Shown: piece by piece, positions 1 to 5,622 of the stretch
Layout: the number at the start of each line of letters is the position of its first letter
Position numbering within the stretch: the first letter of the stretch is position 1
Origin: Planctomycetota bacterium
GTDB taxonomy: Bacteria; Planctomycetota; Planctomycetia; Pirellulales; Lacipirellulaceae
DNA length: 5,622 nt
Direction of reading: 5' to 3'
Assembly (NCBI GenBank): GCA_013151315.1
Contig: JAADIN010000079.1
Coordinates: 1-5,622, forward strand
Notes under the pieces: generated by a model
Database searches by the model: none
Seen by the model: only the letters and a program-made list of their open reading frames with translations
Told to the model about the DNA's origin: nothing
Translations under genes and position numbers: made by a program

Positions 1-223
1 CGATGACGCCGAAGGCTGCGCCAATGGCAAGCGTGCGACGCCGGCCGAACAGTTCGCGAACCTCCTCAGGCCGTGCGCTCGTGGCAATGTCGTAATCTTG
101 CGGCGTTCGGCCCAGCAACTGATCGCGCACGCAGCCGCCCGCCCAGAGCGACTCGTAGCCTGCGTTGCGCAGTTGCTTGACGACTTGCAAGGCAAAATCG
201 CGTGGTGGGTTGCTTTTCGTCAT
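1..223 (-). CDS. cca: CCA tRNA nucleotidyltransferase / poly(A) polymerase family, N-terminal part
   Basis: This is the first 74 codons of a class II nucleotidyltransferase; the rest lies beyond the left edge. The family adds CCA to tRNA 3' ends or adds poly(A) tails to RNA, in the cytoplasm. The translation shows the family signature in order: WAGGCVRDQLLGR at residues 27-39, then DYDIATSA at 43-50, whose D43 and D45 are the expected metal-binding DxD pair, then RPEEVRELF and IGAAFGVI at 67-74, the usual continuation of the head domain. The ATG at 223-221 is chosen because a GGAGGG motif lies about 11 bases upstream and because the family normally starts some 20-30 residues before the GG motif. 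The gene begins only 7 bases after the addA stop, so the two are probably co-transcribed. The family call is firm. CCA-adding versus poly(A)-adding activity cannot be decided from this fragment, so the symbol is a best guess. Confidence 0.9.
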   Translation of the reverse strand, partial: MTKSNPPRDFALQVVKQLRNAGYESLWAGGCVRDQLLGRTPQDYDIATSARPEEVRELFGRRRTLAIGAAFGVI

Positions 224-230
224 GCAGAGA

Positions 231-1244
231 CTATCCCTCCCCCGACAATTGCGTCTGAATTGCTTGATCGATTTGAGCCGTCATGGCTTCGAGCTCGGCG
301 TCGGTCCACTGAAACGAAAATTCTTCCGAGGGTCGCAGAAAGTGCAAGACACTTTCGACGGGCCTCACGCCGATCGCTTGCTCGCAGGCGGTCGTGTAGA
401 CGAACATCTGCATTGCGTAGTGGTTGGCTGCTTTGCGGACTCCCGCCGCGTCGACTTGGTTCGACTTGTAATCTAGCACATGCCAGTCCCCGGCGGCATC
501 TTGGTACAAACAGTCGATCACCCCTTCGATGCGGCGTCCTTCGAAAGGCTGCTGGTCGGGGGGCCAGGGGAGGACGAACTCCCGGTGGATCTGTTTGGCG
601 CTGGCTAGCTCCTTGGCCCGGTTGCTTTGTAGAAAATTCTCGACAAGTTGCGCCGCTTCTTCGGCCGCTTGCTCTTCTTGGCTCTGCATGTGCAGAGATG
701 CCAAGTGTTTGCACAGACCGAGAATGTCGTTGTCGCATGGGAAATCTATTCGCTCGAGAACCGCATGGATCAAAGTTCCCAAGCCGCGCGGGTCGAGCAA
801 GGAGGCGTCGGGAGATTTTGCTTCACGAGCCTTGCGGACGATGCTTCCAGACAAGCGAGAAAACGAAAACCGCTGCCGCGCTTGCGTGTCAACGAGTGTC
901 GGTCGCACCGAATCGGGAACGCTGCCGGCTCCCGACTCATGCAACTGCCGAGTTTTTTCGACCAGTTTTACCAGATCGGTTCCCCGTGATTTCCCTGTGG
1001 CCTCACGGTCGGTCGCCGGTTCTTCACAAGTCACCCGCACTTGCGGTTCCCCATAACCGGCCGGCAAGTCGGCAACGCAGCGGCCCGTTGGCAAATCAAA
1101 CTGCTTGCCAAGAAACTTGAGCCAATCGCTTGTCGGTTTCGCAAGATCATCAATACTACTGGAAAGAAGAAGGTAGTCGGCCGCCCGAGTGCAGGCGACA
1201 TAGAGCAAACGCTTTTTCTCTTCTTCGTCTTGCTCTTGCTCGAC
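231..1244 (-). CDS. addA: AddA, motif VI and C-terminal PD-(D/E)XK nuclease (3' frame of the same gene)
   Basis: This is the remainder of addA in a shifted frame, corresponding to residues 859-1195 of the corrected protein. It opens with VEQEQDEEEKKR, then helicase motif VI LLYVACTRAADYLLLS (871-886). The C-terminal nuclease follows: GTLIHAVLE with H1018 and E1022, GVIDCL with D1102, HVLDYKSN with D1116 and K1118, and the HYAMQMFVY motif with Q1137 and Y1141. These are the residues expected for an active RecB-type PD-(D/E)XK site. The protein ends QLSGEG and TAG at 233-231. The frame has no ATG near its beginning. A TTG at 1208 could serve as a start only in a formal sense, since it lies inside motif VI. 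I therefore read this as the tail of addA and not a separate gene. Confidence 0.9.
   Translation of the reverse strand, partial: VEQEQDEEEKKRLLYVACTRAADYLLLSSSIDDLAKPTSDWLKFLGKQFDLPTGRCVADLPAGYGEPQVRVTCEEPATDREATGKSRGTDLVKLVEKTRQLHESGAGSVPDSVRPTLVDTQARQRFSFSRLSGSIVRKAREAKSPDASLLDPRGLGTLIHAVLERIDFPCDNDILGLCKHLASLHMQSQEEQAAEEAAQLVENFLQSNRAKELASAKQIHREFVLPWPPDQQPFEGRRIEGVIDCLYQDAAGDWHVLDYKSNQVDAAGVRKAANHYAMQMFVYTTACEQAIGVRPVESVLHFLRPSEEFSFQWTDAELEAMTAQIDQAIQTQLSGEG
234..243 (-). promoter_or_regulatory. Ribosome binding site of the cca-like gene
   Basis: The minus strand reads GGGGGAGGGA here, a strong Shine-Dalgarno match whose GGAGGG core ends 11 bases before the ATG at 223. It lies inside the last codons of addA and touches the addA stop codon (233-231), so ribosomes finishing addA are well placed to start the next gene. 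It supports the ATG at 223 as the true start. Confidence 0.65.
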
Positions 1245-3819
1245 AAAACCGATAGAGATCCAAGCCTACGCAATCGCTTTTTTGCGCAGCCGGAACGAGG
1301 GGCCCCAGTTGCTCGTCAAAGACAGGTTGACGTTTTTCTGAATGGCCACCTCGGTTCAGGTCGGGCACCACAACCAACGGGAATTCCAAGCCTTTGGCCC
1401 CATGAATCGTCATGATGCAAATGACATCGCCCTCGCTCTGTGTGGCAGCCAGTGCTTCCTTGGGCATCCGAACCACAAACTCCGAGAGCTGGGTAATAAA
1501 CCCGTTCAGATCGCCAGGGCTGGTCCGATCGAGGGCCCGAGCCTGTTCGACGAGTTTTAATACGTTCGCCATTTTTCGCCGGCCGAGGAACTCGCAGAGC
1601 AGCATCGCGTCGTAGCCCGTCTGCTCGAGCGCCTCGTTCAGAAGTTCCGCCACCAAAAGCTGATCTTTGCGCGCCCTCAGGTCGCCAAGAATGGCTGCCG
1701 CTCGGGCCACTTTGTCGCTTTCCTCTTGAGACAGCGATTGCGAGAGCGATTCAGAAAACAGTCCGGCATTCAGCGAGCCCTGGGACTGCACAAGCCAAAA
1801 CAGCGTTTCATCTTCCAGTGCAAAAATCGGACTGCGAAGCACCCCGGCCAAGCTGAGCTCGTCTGCCGGACTCGCAATCGCGCGCAGCAGGTGAAGGAGG
1901 TCATAAATTTCCTGCTGTGCATAAAAGGCGTGGCCGCCCGCTAAGTAGTAGTCGAGCCCCTGTTCGCGTAACGCCTCTTCGTAGAGGGCGACATCGCTGA
2001 GCGACCGCATAAGGATCGCAATATCGCCCAGTTGCAAGGGGCGAATACCCTTGGCCCCGTCTGCCACGATCGGATCGCCCGTATCGAGTAGCTGGGCCAG
2101 TCTTCGAGCGATGAAACGAGCCTCGTGAACTCGGCTCTGCTGTTTCCCGCCCAATCGTCGTGCGTACTCATCGTTGTCTTGCTCGCTCTCTTTGGTGGCC
2201 CACAGAAACTCGACCGAAGGGGTCGAGGTAAGTTGGGGTCGACTGGGCTGTAGCGGTTCGTAGGGGTCTTTAAACGCCGAGCAAAACAGGGCATTTACAA
2301 AATCAAGAATGGCCGGGGTGCTTCGAAAACTGGTCGTCAACGAAAGACGGCTTTCCACGGGCAACGTGGCTCTTAATTCGCTCGAGACCCGCGGCTCGGC
2401 ACCTCGAAATCGGTAGATCGACTGTTTGAAATCGCCGACCACAAAAAGCCCTTGCTCGGCCCAGTCGTCGCCGCAAAAGGCCTTCACGATCGCCACTTGC
2501 AGCGGATCGGTATCTTGAAACTCATCGACCAAGAGCAGCCGCGTCCCTCGGTTGAGATTTTCGCGAATCGCCGGATAACGCGAATCGGTCAGCAAGCGAA
2601 ACGCTCGCAAGAGCAGATCGTCGAATTCGAGTACGTTGCGTTCCTGTTTGACTTGGTCGTATGCACGGGCGACCTCGGCGACGAGACAAAGCAGATCGTG
2701 GCCCGTGCTGGCCGCTTCGTGCATTGGGTCGTCTTCGAGCGAATAGAGCAGGGCCGATTTTTTCAGCAATTCACGAACGGTGGCCGCTAGCGATTTGAAA
2801 CGGCTGTATTGCTCAGGGTCGTCCCAGTCTTTTTTCGTGCAAACGCCTTGAACACGAGCCAGCTTGATCAGTTGTTCTAGGCTTTGTCTCAAAACGTTGA
2901 TTGTGGTGTGATGTGAGCCGTCGGCGCTAGCCTCGGGTGTCCTGGCGGCGGCGGTTTCCGTCAATTCACCCGACGCTAGCGCGTTCGGCTCACGTTTTGA
3001 GACAACGCCTAGGAGAGTGTGAGTAGATTCGCAGTCGGGCAGCCGAGCCAACACGTCGAGGATTTCTACAAAATGCTCTTGTAAACTCGGCTTGGAAACT
3101 TGAGCCGTCTCGCAAATCTCTTGAAGTTGGTTGACGGATTCTGAATCCAAAATTGCTGACATGGCAGCGGGAACTACGACTTCGCTAAAAAAGTCGCGCC
3201 AAGTGTTCACCAGTTCCTCCGGAGTTTTCTCCGCCCACTTCGAGATCACCGCGGCAGGGTTCTCGCCAAGCAATCGCACTACGTGGTCTCGCAAATCGCC
3301 TAGCCCAAATCGAGTTGCAAGCTGAATCACCCGTTCGTCGCCTGCGAGCAAAAGCTGCCGGAGGTGGTCGTCGACCGTTTGCAATCGCAACAAATCGGCG
3401 GCGGCCGGATCGAGCTGCTCGAAGCGAGGGTCAACTCCCGCCTCGGCCGCGTGGTTGCGCAGCAGCGTTGCACAAAAGGAGTGGATCGTACTGATTCGCG
3501 CGCTATCGAGCGAGCGAATTAGTCGGTTCCAAGCCTGCCGCTCACCGGCGTCGGTCGCGCAGGTAAATCGCTCGTAGCAACGACGGCGAATTCGCTCTCG
3601 CATCTCCCGAGCGGCCGCATCGGTAAACGTGATCGCAACCAGCTCGTGCAACTCGGCCGAAGGTTCTAGGACTCTTGGATCGAGATACGACAAGAAACGT
3701 TGCGTCAGGACAAACGTCTTGCCACAACCGGCACCCGCCGAGAGCGAGACCGAGCGCGCATGCCCTGCAAGGGCCGCTTGCTGCTCGCTAGTCAGTTGGA
3801 TGGTTGTGGTGGCATTCAT
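1156..3819 (-). CDS. addA: AddA helicase-nuclease subunit, helicase part (5' frame of a frameshifted gene)
   Basis: AddA is the UvrD-like superfamily 1 motor and one of two nucleases of the AddAB complex, which unwinds and trims double-strand DNA ends for RecA-dependent repair. Visible motifs are Walker A SAGAGCGKT (27-35), Ia AITFTDAAAREM (62-73), Ib TIHSFC (111-116), II LLVDEFQDTDP (429-439), III VVGDFKQSIYRFRGAEP (460-476), IV LTTSFRS (494-500) and V IMTIHGAKGLEFPLVVVPD (802-820). The start is the ATG at 3819, which overlaps the addB stop as ATGA; Walker A then sits about 27 residues in, as usual. Residues 270-313 come from an inserted palindromic element. The family sequence ends at F858. 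The following 29 residues, rich in Arg (CRARARRRREK...), are out of frame and end at a TAG (1158-1156). Motif VI and the nuclease domain continue in another frame from 1244. Correcting one base gives a single protein of 1195 residues, normal for AddA. As written, the product would lack the motif VI arginine and should be inactive. Confidence 0.93.
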   Translation of the reverse strand: MNATTTIQLTSEQQAALAGHARSVSLSAGAGCGKTFVLTQRFLSYLDPRVLEPSAELHELVAITFTDAAAREMRERIRRRCYERFTCATDAGERQAWNRLIRSLDSARISTIHSFCATLLRNHAAEAGVDPRFEQLDPAAADLLRLQTVDDHLRQLLLAGDERVIQLATRFGLGDLRDHVVRLLGENPAAVISKWAEKTPEELVNTWRDFFSEVVVPAAMSAILDSESVNQLQEICETAQVSKPSLQEHFVEILDVLARLPDCESTHTLLGVVSKREPNALASGELTETAAARTPEASADGSHHTTINVLRQSLEQLIKLARVQGVCTKKDWDDPEQYSRFKSLAATVRELLKKSALLYSLEDDPMHEAASTGHDLLCLVAEVARAYDQVKQERNVLEFDDLLLRAFRLLTDSRYPAIRENLNRGTRLLLVDEFQDTDPLQVAIVKAFCGDDWAEQGLFVVGDFKQSIYRFRGAEPRVSSELRATLPVESRLSLTTSFRSTPAILDFVNALFCSAFKDPYEPLQPSRPQLTSTPSVEFLWATKESEQDNDEYARRLGGKQQSRVHEARFIARRLAQLLDTGDPIVADGAKGIRPLQLGDIAILMRSLSDVALYEEALREQGLDYYLAGGHAFYAQQEIYDLLHLLRAIASPADELSLAGVLRSPIFALEDETLFWLVQSQGSLNAGLFSESLSQSLSQEESDKVARAAAILGDLRARKDQLLVAELLNEALEQTGYDAMLLCEFLGRRKMANVLKLVEQARALDRTSPGDLNGFITQLSEFVVRMPKEALAATQSEGDVICIMTIHGAKGLEFPLVVVPDLNRGGHSEKRQPVFDEQLGPLVPAAQKSDCVGLDLYRFCRARARRRREKAFALCRLHSGGRLPSSFQ
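1245..1248 (-). other. addA: Single-base frameshift site in addA
   Basis: The minus strand reads CGG TTT TGT CGA, giving YRF and then an Arg-rich nonsense tail. With one T removed from the TTTT run it reads CGG TTT GTC GAG CAA, giving LDLYRFVEQEQDEEE, which leads directly into motif VI. The span from the ATG at 3819 to the TAG at 231 is 3589 bases, one more than a multiple of three, which fits one inserted base. The 3' frame has an in-frame TAG at 1268-1266, so the shift must lie downstream of that. The T run is the best placement. A sequencing or assembly error and a real recent mutation look the same from here. Confidence 0.8.
2877..3012. repeat. Imperfect palindromic element inserted in frame within addA
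   Basis: Two nested pairs of inverted arms are visible. The outer arms, 2877-2897 and 2992-3012, are 21 bases each with one mismatch; they begin CTAGGC and end TTGTCTCAAAACGT. The inner arms, 2913-2939 and 2967-2993, are 27 bases each with four mismatches; they share GTGAGCCG, GCGCTAGC and TCGGGTG. The layout is asymmetric: 15 bases separate the arms on the left, while on the right they overlap by two. The central loop contains GGCGGCGGCGG. CTAG stands at both ends and could be a target duplication or part of the arm. Equivalent bases at the two ends are 132 apart, exactly 44 codons, so the addA frame is kept (residues 270-313). No protein-coding gene lies in the element, so it would be a REP- or MITE-like sequence mobilised in trans. 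No second copy is seen in the window. Confidence 0.82.
3816..3819 (-). promoter_or_regulatory. ATGA stop-start overlap coupling addB to addA
   Basis: The minus strand reads ATGA, in which the TGA (3818-3816) ends addB (last residues LEMNNE) and the ATG (3819-3817) starts addA. Upstream there is only a weak purine stretch (GAGAAAG) and no clear Shine-Dalgarno at the right distance, so addA translation probably depends on ribosomes that have just finished addB. This would help make the two subunits in matched amounts. Confidence 0.75.
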
Positions 3820-5622
3820 TCGTTATTCATTTCTAATTCTTTCTCCAAACTACGAGCGTGTGCCACGCGGCAGATCGTGCTGAAGGAACACCAGCGGGTG
3901 CAATTTTTGTCTTCGTTAATCACAGGGAACTGGCCCCCGCGGATGCCGCCGATCAGTTGGCCGATGCGTTCCAGTAACAGCGGTTGCAACTGGTCCCATT
4001 GCTCGGAGGTCTGGATCGCTTGGTCTTTCAGCTCGCGAATTTCCAGAGCACCACTTTTACGGCTGCTCGCAAAACCTTGGCCCTTAATGTTCCAATAACC
4101 GGTCGACAGCGCCACCGCGTCTTGGTCGGCAAGCAACAACCTTTCGGCAGCCAAGGCGTAGAGGGGCAATTGCAATTGTCGCCCGGAGCGAATGTTTTTG
4201 TCTTGCAGTTTGACTTCCGTGCCCGACTTGTAATCGATGATATTAAAAACGGTCGTCTGCCCCACGCGGCCGACGTCGACTCGGTCGATTTGGCCCGTCA
4301 GAAGGATTTGCTCCGAGCCCAAATCAAGCTCGAAAGGCAGGGCCGTCGAAGCGTCGTCAGACGCCGAACTACCCGCGCGGACTTGGGGGCCGAATCGCAC
4401 TTCGAACAGCGCAGGACGCAGCGGCTCGTCGAGATGGCTCCACTGCTCGCGATAGCTGGACTCTTGTTGAGCATATTGCTCGGCCCAGGCCTCGATTTCA
4501 CGCCGCTCGATCTCTCGCAACCCTCGTTGTAGCCCTGCGAGCGGCGACGAATTAACCGCTTCGTTGAGCACGGCATGAAAACGCTCAACCAATTGTAACG
4601 GGGCCTCGTCTACTTCTTTTGCGCTGCTCAGGTGTTGGTGCAACGTGGCAAGCACCTGGTGCAAAAGGCTCCCGCGTCGCCGCGCATCACTGCGAAGCGT
4701 CAACTCGCCACAGGGCTCGATCGACAAAATTTGCTCCGCAAAAAAACGAAACGGGCACGTCGCATAGCCTTCCAGCTGACTCGGGCTCCAAAGATGCGAG
4801 CCATCAAACCGTTTGGCCAAAACGGCCTTCGCCCGGTCGCTTTCCAGAAGCCCGTCGAAGGGGCCAAACACGCCTCGTTCGCCCCGACGTGCCACACAAC
4901 TTATACTGCGAAGAAGCGATTTCCCTAATGGGGCCGACTCGGGTTGCGTTACCAATCCCGCTAGCCAATCGCGATCGCCTTCCATCGCCTGAGCGACTGC
5001 CTGCCGGCGATAGTCGCTCTTGCTCCACGGCTTATGCGTAGCGACAATTTCGCCCAGCGGCATCGAAGTCTGCGGCAAACGGGTTTCGCCAAAACATTGT
5101 TCGAGCTCAGTCAGCAAGGGGCTGGGCGAGAGCGATAGACCTTTGGCGTCCAAAGCGGGATAGCTGAGCGTTAGTTTTTCGGTCGCCCGAGTTACCAGTT
5201 CGTAGAACAAGAGCATCTCGTCGCTCGCCCGCGACTGCGTTGGGGGCCCCCCGTCAAAATCGAAAAGCGAATCGACGGCCTCGGAAGTCGAAAACGACGA
5301 CTCTTTGAGGCCTGCTAAAAAGACGTGCTTGGCCGAGACGTATCGGGCCGCCTCCGCGCCGAGGATTCGCACCCGGCCGACCGTATCATGCTCGGCAGGC
5401 AACTGCAAATCGCGACCCACCGTTTCAAGAACCTCGATGAATTCGCGAATCAAAAGCGGGGGAGCTTCCGAGTCAATCTGGGCGTCGATCGTTCCGAGCG
5501 ATTGCAGTCCCTCGCGAAGCAGATGCCACGTCGGTGCAGTTTGGGGAAAGGCATCAAGACCTTCAAGCAGTCGTTCGGTATGCTCGATCCACTCGGGCAG
5601 GGAGGCTTGCGAAGGAAGTTTT
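3816..5622 (-). CDS. addB: AddB (RexB-like) helicase-nuclease subunit, C-terminal 601 residues, start outside window
   Basis: AddB partners AddA. It has a degenerate UvrD-like fold and its own nuclease, and it handles one DNA strand during end resection. The frame is open to the right edge (first full codon at 5621, KLPSQASLPEW...), so the gene is truncated by the window. Numbering visible residues, RVRILGAEAARYV...HVFLAGLKESSF (84-110) and LLFYELVTRATEKLTLSYPALDAKG (137-161) correspond to the V and VI regions of RexB/AddB. SPSQLEGYATCPFRFF (279-294) opens the nuclease domain. Catalytic motifs are GSLLHQVL with H321, TGQIDRVD with D446, IIDYKSG with D463 and K465, and LQLPLYAL with Q483. C289 together with C574, C578 and C584 fits the AddB iron-sulfur staple. 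The spacing of the last three is C-x3-C-x5-C, which by memory is one residue wider than in Bacillus AddB. The gene is directly coupled to addA by ATGA. A TTG at 5453 is not needed as a start because family sequence continues upstream of it. Confidence 0.92.
   Translation of the reverse strand, partial: KLPSQASLPEWIEHTERLLEGLDAFPQTAPTWHLLREGLQSLGTIDAQIDSEAPPLLIREFIEVLETVGRDLQLPAEHDTVGRVRILGAEAARYVSAKHVFLAGLKESSFSTSEAVDSLFDFDGGPPTQSRASDEMLLFYELVTRATEKLTLSYPALDAKGLSLSPSPLLTELEQCFGETRLPQTSMPLGEIVATHKPWSKSDYRRQAVAQAMEGDRDWLAGLVTQPESAPLGKSLLRSISCVARRGERGVFGPFDGLLESDRAKAVLAKRFDGSHLWSPSQLEGYATCPFRFFAEQILSIEPCGELTLRSDARRRGSLLHQVLATLHQHLSSAKEVDEAPLQLVERFHAVLNEAVNSSPLAGLQRGLREIERREIEAWAEQYAQQESSYREQWSHLDEPLRPALFEVRFGPQVRAGSSASDDASTALPFELDLGSEQILLTGQIDRVDVGRVGQTTVFNIIDYKSGTEVKLQDKNIRSGRQLQLPLYALAAERLLLADQDAVALSTGYWNIKGQGFASSRKSGALEIRELKDQAIQTSEQWDQLQPLLLERIGQLIGGIRGGQFPVINEDKNCTRWCSFSTICRVAHARSLEKELEMNNE

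Noticed and set aside
98..1120. A 340-codon open frame on the plus strand.
   Set aside because: It lies antisense to the addA nuclease domain and the start of the cca-like gene, both of which have clear family motifs. Its translation is Arg/Ser/Pro-rich with no recognisable domain.
231..1208. A separate nuclease gene starting at the TTG at 1208.
   Set aside because: This start would cut into helicase motif VI, has no ribosome binding site, and the segment is collinear with the AddA C-terminus.
1240..1255. Programmed ribosomal frameshifting in addA.
   Set aside because: A +1 slip would be needed at TTT T, with no stop codon at the site, no upstream Shine-Dalgarno-like stimulator and no rare-codon pause I can see. 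Nothing known in the AddA family suggests it.
1266..1307. An alternative placement of the addA frameshift at GGGGCCCC (1300-1307), reading SFRLRKKAIA before motif VI.
   Set aside because: That path meets a TAG at 1268-1266 and would need two separate lesions. The TTTT site explains everything with one base and gives the better sequence LDLYRFVEQEQDEEE.
2877..3012. The palindrome as a transcription terminator.
   Set aside because: It sits in the middle of addA, has no T-run after the stem on either strand, and the gene continues with conserved motifs downstream.
231..5622. A novel anti-phage defence system built on a UvrD-like helicase and a nuclease.
   Set aside because: Both proteins have the full domain order of AddA and AddB and the standard addB-addA order. 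No partner gene typical of defence islands is present in the window.

Overview
The window is packed with coding sequence, all of it on the minus strand, so the genes read from right to left. I recognise three genes in a tightly coupled run. The first is the 3' two-thirds or so of addB (5622 to 3816, start outside the window). It overlaps addA by four bases (3819 to 231). Seven bases after the addA stop comes the first 74 codons of a tRNA CCA nucleotidyltransferase / poly(A) polymerase family gene (223 to 1, continuing outside). There is no gene-free stretch longer than a few bases, and I see no promoter, terminator, tRNA, rRNA or CRISPR array. The many plus-strand open frames are shadows of these genes.

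AddB and AddA together form the AddAB (RexAB-type) helicase-nuclease, which resects double-strand DNA ends and prepares them for RecA. Helicase motifs are visible along AddA. Both proteins keep a C-terminal PD-(D/E)XK nuclease core, and AddB keeps four cysteines expected to hold an iron-sulfur cluster. The third gene belongs to tRNA 3'-end maturation and is probably only an operon passenger. The organism is a bacterium with moderately high GC. The look of the AddAB proteins and the palindromic repeat suggest a planctomycete (Pirellula-like), but this is a tentative inference.

Two things stand out. First, addA carries an imperfect palindromic element (2877-3012) placed exactly in frame. It adds 132 nt (44 codons) between helicase motifs Ib and II, and removing it restores a smooth helix-like sequence. 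Of the six frames through it, only the addA frame is open. This resembles the coding palindromic elements known from Rickettsia. Second, addA as written has a one-base frameshift in a run of four T (minus strand, 1248-1245), which separates the helicase body from motif VI and the nuclease domain. Removing one base restores a normal 1195-residue AddA, so this is either a sequencing or assembly error or a very recent mutation.
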